DNA of 64,000 nt from Nocardiopsis alba DSM 43377 (GTDB lineage Bacteria > Actinomycetota > Actinomycetes > Streptosporangiales > Streptosporangiaceae). The notes under the pieces were generated by a model. That model made no database searches and was not told the origin of the DNA. It worked only from the letters and a program-made list of their open reading frames with translations. The stretch covers positions 248,001 to 312,000 of the forward strand of contig NZ_ANAC01000011.1 in assembly GCF_000341225.1 (NCBI RefSeq), given 5' to 3'. The position numbers and the translations under genes were made by a program. Positions 60,260 through 64,000 of the stretch are shown piece after piece. The stretch's first letter is position 1, and the number at the start of each line of letters is the position of its first letter.

Positions 60260-60273
60260 TTGTGAGCTCAAGT
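60260..60273 (+). promoter_or_regulatory. Candidate MarR operator upstream of DoxX
   Basis: TTGTGAGCTCAAGT lies 61 bases before the DoxX start and contains the perfect palindrome TTGTGAGCTCAA-like core GAGCTC. It matches the motif before the MarR gene in TTG and GCTCAAGT. Confidence 0.5.
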
Positions 60274-60333
60274 GTTGCTGTTCGACACGGGCCACGACGC
60301 CGGGGCCATCCCGCTACAGAACAGGAACCCATC

Positions 60334-60768
60334 ATGAACGAACCGACACTCAGGAACAGGATCGGTGACCTGACCGCCCTGCTGGCCAGGGTCTGCGTCG
60401 GAGCCGTCTTCATCGCCCACGGAATGGCCAAGACCACGGACTTCGCGGGGACCACCGCGGGCTTCGACGCCATGGGCGTTCCCTTCCCCGGCTTCTCGGC
60501 CGCGCTGGCCGTGGCCATCGAGGTGGGCGCGGGCGCCGCGCTCATGATCGGTCTCCTCCTCCCCTTCGCGGGTGTGCTCCTCGCCGCCATGATGGGCAAC
60601 GCCTACTACTTCGCCCACGTCGGCGACCCCCTGCTCGGCGGCTTTGAGCTGCTCCTGGTATTGGGCGTCGTCTCCCTGGCCTTGGGCTTCTCCGGGGGTC
60701 GCTACGCCCTCGACACCGTTCTGCCCTGGAACCGCAGGCGTACGCGGGAGACGGTGCCCGTCTCCTGA
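60334..60768 (+). CDS. DoxX-family membrane protein
   Basis: A 144-residue membrane protein with four hydrophobic segments and the DoxX features A-R-V-C-V-G-A-V-F-I-A-H-G near residues 16-28, G-V-P-F-P near 47-51 and A-I-E-V-G-A-G near 61-67. DoxX proteins are linked to quinone/thiol redox protection in several bacteria. Start ATG at 60334. Its placement after a MarR gene with a matching operator suggests induction by quinones or other electrophiles; this is inference. Confidence 0.85.
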   Translation: MNEPTLRNRIGDLTALLARVCVGAVFIAHGMAKTTDFAGTTAGFDAMGVPFPGFSAALAVAIEVGAGAALMIGLLLPFAGVLLAAMMGNAYYFAHVGDPLLGGFELLLVLGVVSLALGFSGGRYALDTVLPWNRRRTRETVPVS

Positions 60769-60950
60769 CCTTCTCGTCGAACGGCGGCCGTCCACGGACC
60801 GGGTGGGCGGCCGCCCTCGTTTCCACCGGAACACACGCCCGGCGGTCCCCCAAGAGAGCGGTCCGGGCGAGGGCGGTCCGTCATATCCCCTTGAAGTGAC
60901 GGGGTGTGGGCGGGGGCGGGGGGTCTGAACTGTGCCTACTATGTCTAGCC

Positions 60951-61619
60951 ATGCGCATTCTCGTGGTGGAGGACGACGATCGTGTGGCCCGTGGTCTGGT
61001 GACCGCGCTGCGGTCGGCCTCTTTCGAAGTCCAGCGGGTGGCGACCGCGGAGCGGGCTCTCTCGGCGCCCGCCGCCGACGTGGTCCTGTTGGATCTCGGG
61101 TTGCCCGACGCCGACGGGATCGACCTGCTGCGCCGGCTGCGGCAACGTCCGCAGACGGCGATCATCGCCGTGACCGCCCGGAGCGAGGAACGGGACCGGG
61201 TGCGCGGGCTGCGTGCCGGAGCCGACGACTACGTGGTCAAACCCTTCGGGGTGGCCGAGCTGTTGGCGCGGATCGAGGCGGTGCTGCGCCGGACCAGGAA
61301 CGCGCGGGCCGAACCCGAGCCGAAGGATCCGCCGCTCGGCGTGGGCGACCTCGTCGTCGACGTCGCCTCGCGTGAGGCCCGGGTGGGGGATCGCGTCCTG
61401 CAGCTGACCCGTAAGGAGTTCGACCTGCTCCGGCTCCTGGTCTCGCGTTCCCCCGGGGTGGTGGCCCGGGACCAGATCCTCGACCAGGTGTGGGGCGCGG
61501 CCTGGGAGGCCTCCTCCCGGACCCTGGACACCCACATCGCCTCCCTGCGCGGCAAGGTCGGCGACGCCGTGCGCATCCGTACGGTGCGCGGGGTCGGCTA
61601 CATGCTCGACGGGGTCTGA
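60951..61619 (+). CDS. OmpR/PhoB-type response regulator (TctD-like)
   Basis: A 222-residue two-component regulator. The receiver domain has E7-D8-D9, the phosphorylated Asp48 in V-V-L-L-D-L-G, Thr75 and Lys97. A winged helix of the OmpR type follows (residues about 128-222) with L-T-R-K-E-F-D-L-L-R-L-L and T-V-R-G-V-G-Y. The sensor kinase starts two bases after its stop. The ATG at 60951 has no strong ribosome site, so a leaderless mRNA is possible. Confidence 0.93.
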   Translation: MRILVVEDDDRVARGLVTALRSASFEVQRVATAERALSAPAADVVLLDLGLPDADGIDLLRRLRQRPQTAIIAVTARSEERDRVRGLRAGADDYVVKPFGVAELLARIEAVLRRTRNARAEPEPKDPPLGVGDLVVDVASREARVGDRVLQLTRKEFDLLRLLVSRSPGVVARDQILDQVWGAAWEASSRTLDTHIASLRGKVGDAVRIRTVRGVGYMLDGV

Positions 61620-61620
61620 C

Positions 61621-63024
61621 GTGCTCCGGCGTCTGTTGGCGATCCTGCTGCCGGTGGCGTTCGTGATGGTCGGCGCGGTGCTGGCCCCCCTGGGGGCGGT
61701 CATCGCCCAGCAGCAGACCCAGGAGGTCTACGTCGACCGGCTCGCGGACGCGGGCCGGTTCGCGGCGTTGGCTCGAACCGCGCTGGAGAGCGAACGGCGC
61801 AACGCCCTGGTCCAGGAGATGTCCCGCTACGAGGAGCTGTACGGGATCCCCGCCGTGGTGGTGGCGCCCGACGGCACCGTCGTGACTGGGTCGGGCGACC
61901 GGGCGCGGATGGAGACGGTGCTGGAGATCGCCACCGCGACCGGTGGGGTCACCGCGGCCCTGGCCGGTGAGCGTCCCGAGCCGCCGACCACCGTGTGGCC
62001 GTGGAACACCGATCCGCTGATCATCACCGAGCCGATCGGCCGGGACAGTGAGGTGGCCGGGGCGGTGGTGCTGGTGGCCCCCGCCGATCGGCTGGGCGCG
62101 CGGATCCTCACCTCCTGGGGGTGGATGGCTCTGATCAGTCTGTTGCCGCTGGCGCTGCTGGTGTCGGCGGCGATGCCGTTGTCGCGGTGGGTGCTCCAGC
62201 CGATCCGGCGGCTGGACGAGGCGACCACGGCGGTCGCCTCGGGCGATCTCGACGTGCGGGTGGACGCCGAGCGAGGGCCTCCGGAACTGCGTCGGCTCAC
62301 GGAGTCCTTCAACACGATGGTGGACGTGGTGCGGCGGGCGCTCGACCGGCAGCGCTCGTTCGTCTCGGAGGCCTCCCACCAGCTGCGCAACCCCCTGGCG
62401 AGCCTGCGTCTGGCCGTGGAGAACCTGGGCCCCTACCTCAAGGGGGCGGAGGCGCGAGAGGCGCACGAGGTGGCGATCGACGAGACGACGATGATGCACC
62501 GGATGCTGAACTCGTTGCTGGCCGCCACCCGGTTGGAGAGTGTCACCGGGACCGAGGCGGTCGAGGTCACCGGGGTGGTGGAGACCCGGGAGGCCCGATG
62601 GCGGGCGCTGGGGGAGGCCCGGGGGATCGAGGTGACCACGGACCTGCCGGACCTGGTGTGGGCGCTGGCCCCGGCGGGCGGGCTGGGCAGCATCCTGGAC
62701 GAGTTGTTCAGCAACGCCCTGCGGCTGTCCGGCGGGACCCGCATCGAGGTCCGCGCCGAGGACGGCGAGGAGGTGCGGATCGGTGTGCTCGACAATGGGA
62801 CGGGGCTGACGGAGGAGGAGCGGGAGGCCGCCCTGGACCGTTTCTGGCGTTCGTCCCGGCACCAGAACACCGAGGGGACGGGCCTCGGTCTGGCGATCGT
62901 CGCCGATCTGGTCCGTGAGGCGGGCGGTCGTCTCACCCTCGGGGACGGTCTGGCCGACGAGGGCAGACGCGGCTTCGGGGTGGTCATCACCCTGCCCCCG
63001 GCCGATCCGCCCTCGCTCTCGTGA
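61621..63024 (+). CDS. Sensor histidine kinase (TctE/PhoR-like)
   Basis: A 467-residue membrane sensor. Two membrane helices (about 5-29 and 165-188) enclose a 135-residue extracytoplasmic domain; a HAMP domain follows, then the dimerisation helix with S-E-A-S-H-Q-L-R-N-P-L (His253) and the ATPase domain with N-A box E-L-F-S-N-A-L-R-L, G1 D-N-G-T-G-L and G2 G-T-G-L-G-L-A-I. It pairs with the response regulator two bases upstream. The TAXI solute-binding protein encoded convergently just after it may be its ligand-binding partner. Confidence 0.92.
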   Translation: MLRRLLAILLPVAFVMVGAVLAPLGAVIAQQQTQEVYVDRLADAGRFAALARTALESERRNALVQEMSRYEELYGIPAVVVAPDGTVVTGSGDRARMETVLEIATATGGVTAALAGERPEPPTTVWPWNTDPLIITEPIGRDSEVAGAVVLVAPADRLGARILTSWGWMALISLLPLALLVSAAMPLSRWVLQPIRRLDEATTAVASGDLDVRVDAERGPPELRRLTESFNTMVDVVRRALDRQRSFVSEASHQLRNPLASLRLAVENLGPYLKGAEAREAHEVAIDETTMMHRMLNSLLAATRLESVTGTEAVEVTGVVETREARWRALGEARGIEVTTDLPDLVWALAPAGGLGSILDELFSNALRLSGGTRIEVRAEDGEEVRIGVLDNGTGLTEEEREAALDRFWRSSRHQNTEGTGLGLAIVADLVREAGGRLTLGDGLADEGRRGFGVVITLPPADPPSLS

Positions 63025-63034
63025 TCGGGCGCGT

Positions 63035-63985
63035 TCAGGCCGGCTTGTTCTCCCGGTACCACTGTTCGGCGCCCGGGTGCAGCGGCACGATGCCGGTGGA
63101 GATACCGGTGCGGACGTTGATCTGGGCGGCCTCGGGGCGCTGTTCGGCGAGGCGGCCCGCCCCCGTGTACATCGCGGCGGTGATCCGTCGAACGAGTTCG
63201 TCGGGCAGTTCCTCGCGGCAGAGCAACAGGTTGGGGATGGACATGGTGGGGCAGGCGGGGATCCCGGTGTAGGTGGTGGCCGGGATGGTCGCGGGGAAGT
63301 AGGCCTCGGGGTAGGTGCTGGCCATGCTGTGGGCGGCGTCGGACAGGTCGACCAGCCGCAGGGGCCGTTCCTCGGCCAGGTCGGCGATGGCGGGTGTGGG
63401 CAGCCCGGTCAGGGAGAACATCGCGTCGATCTCCCCCGAGGCCAGGGCGGCGGCGGAGTCGGCCTGGTCGAGTCGGAGCTCCTCGGGACGCACGTCGAGG
63501 ACGTCGAGGATCTGGCCGGCGGTGAACTCGGTTCCGGAGTTGACCGTCCCCATGGACACGCGTGCCCCCTCGATGTCCCCGAGCGAGCGTATGGGCGAGT
63601 CGGCGGTGACGACCAGGTGCACGAAGCTGTCGTAGAGCCGTCCTACGGCGCTGACCCGTGATCCCTCGACGGCGATGTCGGTGTCCAGGATCGAGTCGAG
63701 GTTGGCCAGACCGAGGTCGGCGTCTCCGCGGTCCAAGAGGATCAGGTTGTCGTGGGAGGCGCCGGTCTCCACGGTGACCACCTCTTGGCCGGGCAGGCGC
63801 TCGTCGAGAAGACTCGCGAGCACCCCGCCGATCTCTCGGTAGACGGCCCCCGGCGGGCCGGTGGCGATCACGAGTCGGTCCACCCCGGGGGCGGGGTCGC
63901 GCGCGCAACCGCTCAGGGAGCCGACGACGAAGGCTCCGGCCGCGCCCAGGAGGGCGGCCCGTCTACTCGGTCCGGTCGATCGCAT
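63035..63985 (-). CDS. TAXI-family TRAP solute-binding lipoprotein
   Basis: A 316-residue exported binding protein. The N-terminus has a twin-Arg (S-R-R-A-A-L-L-G) and a lipobox-like L-S-G-C with Cys27, so it may be a Tat-exported lipoprotein. The TAXI pattern is clear: V-I-A-T-G-P-P-G-A-V-Y near residues 38-48, then V-E-T-G-A-S-H-D-N near 71-79 and V-S-M-G-T-V-N-S-G-T-E near 145-155. TAXI proteins bind organic acids such as glutamate or 2-oxoglutarate. No TRAP membrane subunits are downstream. It ends ten bases from the convergent kinase gene. Confidence 0.85.
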   Translation of the reverse strand: MRSTGPSRRAALLGAAGAFVVGSLSGCARDPAPGVDRLVIATGPPGAVYREIGGVLASLLDERLPGQEVVTVETGASHDNLILLDRGDADLGLANLDSILDTDIAVEGSRVSAVGRLYDSFVHLVVTADSPIRSLGDIEGARVSMGTVNSGTEFTAGQILDVLDVRPEELRLDQADSAAALASGEIDAMFSLTGLPTPAIADLAEERPLRLVDLSDAAHSMASTYPEAYFPATIPATTYTGIPACPTMSIPNLLLCREELPDELVRRITAAMYTGAGRLAEQRPEAAQINVRTGISTGIVPLHPGAEQWYRENKPA

Positions 63986-64000
63986 ACTCGCAGCTTAGAC

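Noticed and set aside
1..64000. CRISPR arrays, insertion sequences, phage or plasmid genes
   Set aside because: No regularly spaced repeats, transposase, integrase, capsid or replication proteins were recognised in any frame.

Overview
The window is about 70% GC, with strong third-position G/C bias, frequent GTG/TTG starts, AAGGAG-type ribosome binding sites and long GC-rich hairpin terminators. This points to a filamentous actinomycete chromosome. Gene style and content (lactococcin-972-like bacteriocins, osmoprotectant uptake with two binding proteins, a single-chain dual-ATPase peptide transporter, a tRNA-Gly next to dcd) would fit Nocardiopsis or a relative in Streptosporangiales; that placement is inference. 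No plasmid, phage, IS, integrase or CRISPR signature was seen.

Layout. 0.2-12.9 kb: metabolic genes (PutP-type Na+/proline symporter, putative glycolipid-binding protein, NadE, membrane acyltransferase, alpha/beta hydrolase, SDR, a coupled AGE-isomerase/PfkB-kinase pair, a YbdK-type carboxylate-amine ligase, and a cytochrome P450 whose ExxR motif is missing). 13.4-20.8 kb: a tight five-gene operon of SWIM zinc finger, DUF5691, MoxR-type AAA ATPase, DUF5682 and VWA proteins, resembling E. coli yehLMPQ; its function is unknown. 20.9-23.2 kb: a GntR-Nudix pair divergent from a GHKL-ATPase/small membrane protein pair, across a promoter carrying twin operators. 23.5-28.2 kb: Crp-like regulator, methyltransferase, FUSC-type membrane protein, glucose/sorbosone dehydrogenase-like lipoprotein, and a solitary HsdR_N-like protein.

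28.3-32.1 kb (minus strand): a bacteriocin operon with three tandem lactococcin-972-like precursors, a bacteriocin-associated ABC permease and its ATPase. 32.5-37.1 kb: small hypothetical and membrane proteins, a nucleoside hydrolase and a MerR-like regulator, followed by tRNA-Gly(CCC) and dcd. 38.4-43.2 kb: glycine betaine/proline ABC transporter (ATPase, permease, binding protein) plus a second, separately placed binding-protein paralogue. 45.1-51.1 kb: oligopeptide/dipeptide ABC transporter whose two ATPases are one polypeptide.

51.3-57.7 kb: envelope genes (PBP4-type DD-carboxypeptidase, UbiB/ABC1 kinase-like membrane protein, SMR efflux protein with a TetR regulator, an Ig-like/YkuD L,D-transpeptidase lipoprotein). 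57.9-64 kb: an APH-fold protein lacking its catalytic Asp, a MarR/DoxX pair with matching upstream motifs, and an OmpR-type response regulator and histidine kinase converging on a TAXI solute-binding lipoprotein with no adjacent TRAP permease.

The two multi-gene systems most worth following are the MoxR/VWA/SWIM operon (13.4-20.8 kb) and the triple lactococcin-972-like operon (28.3-32.1 kb).
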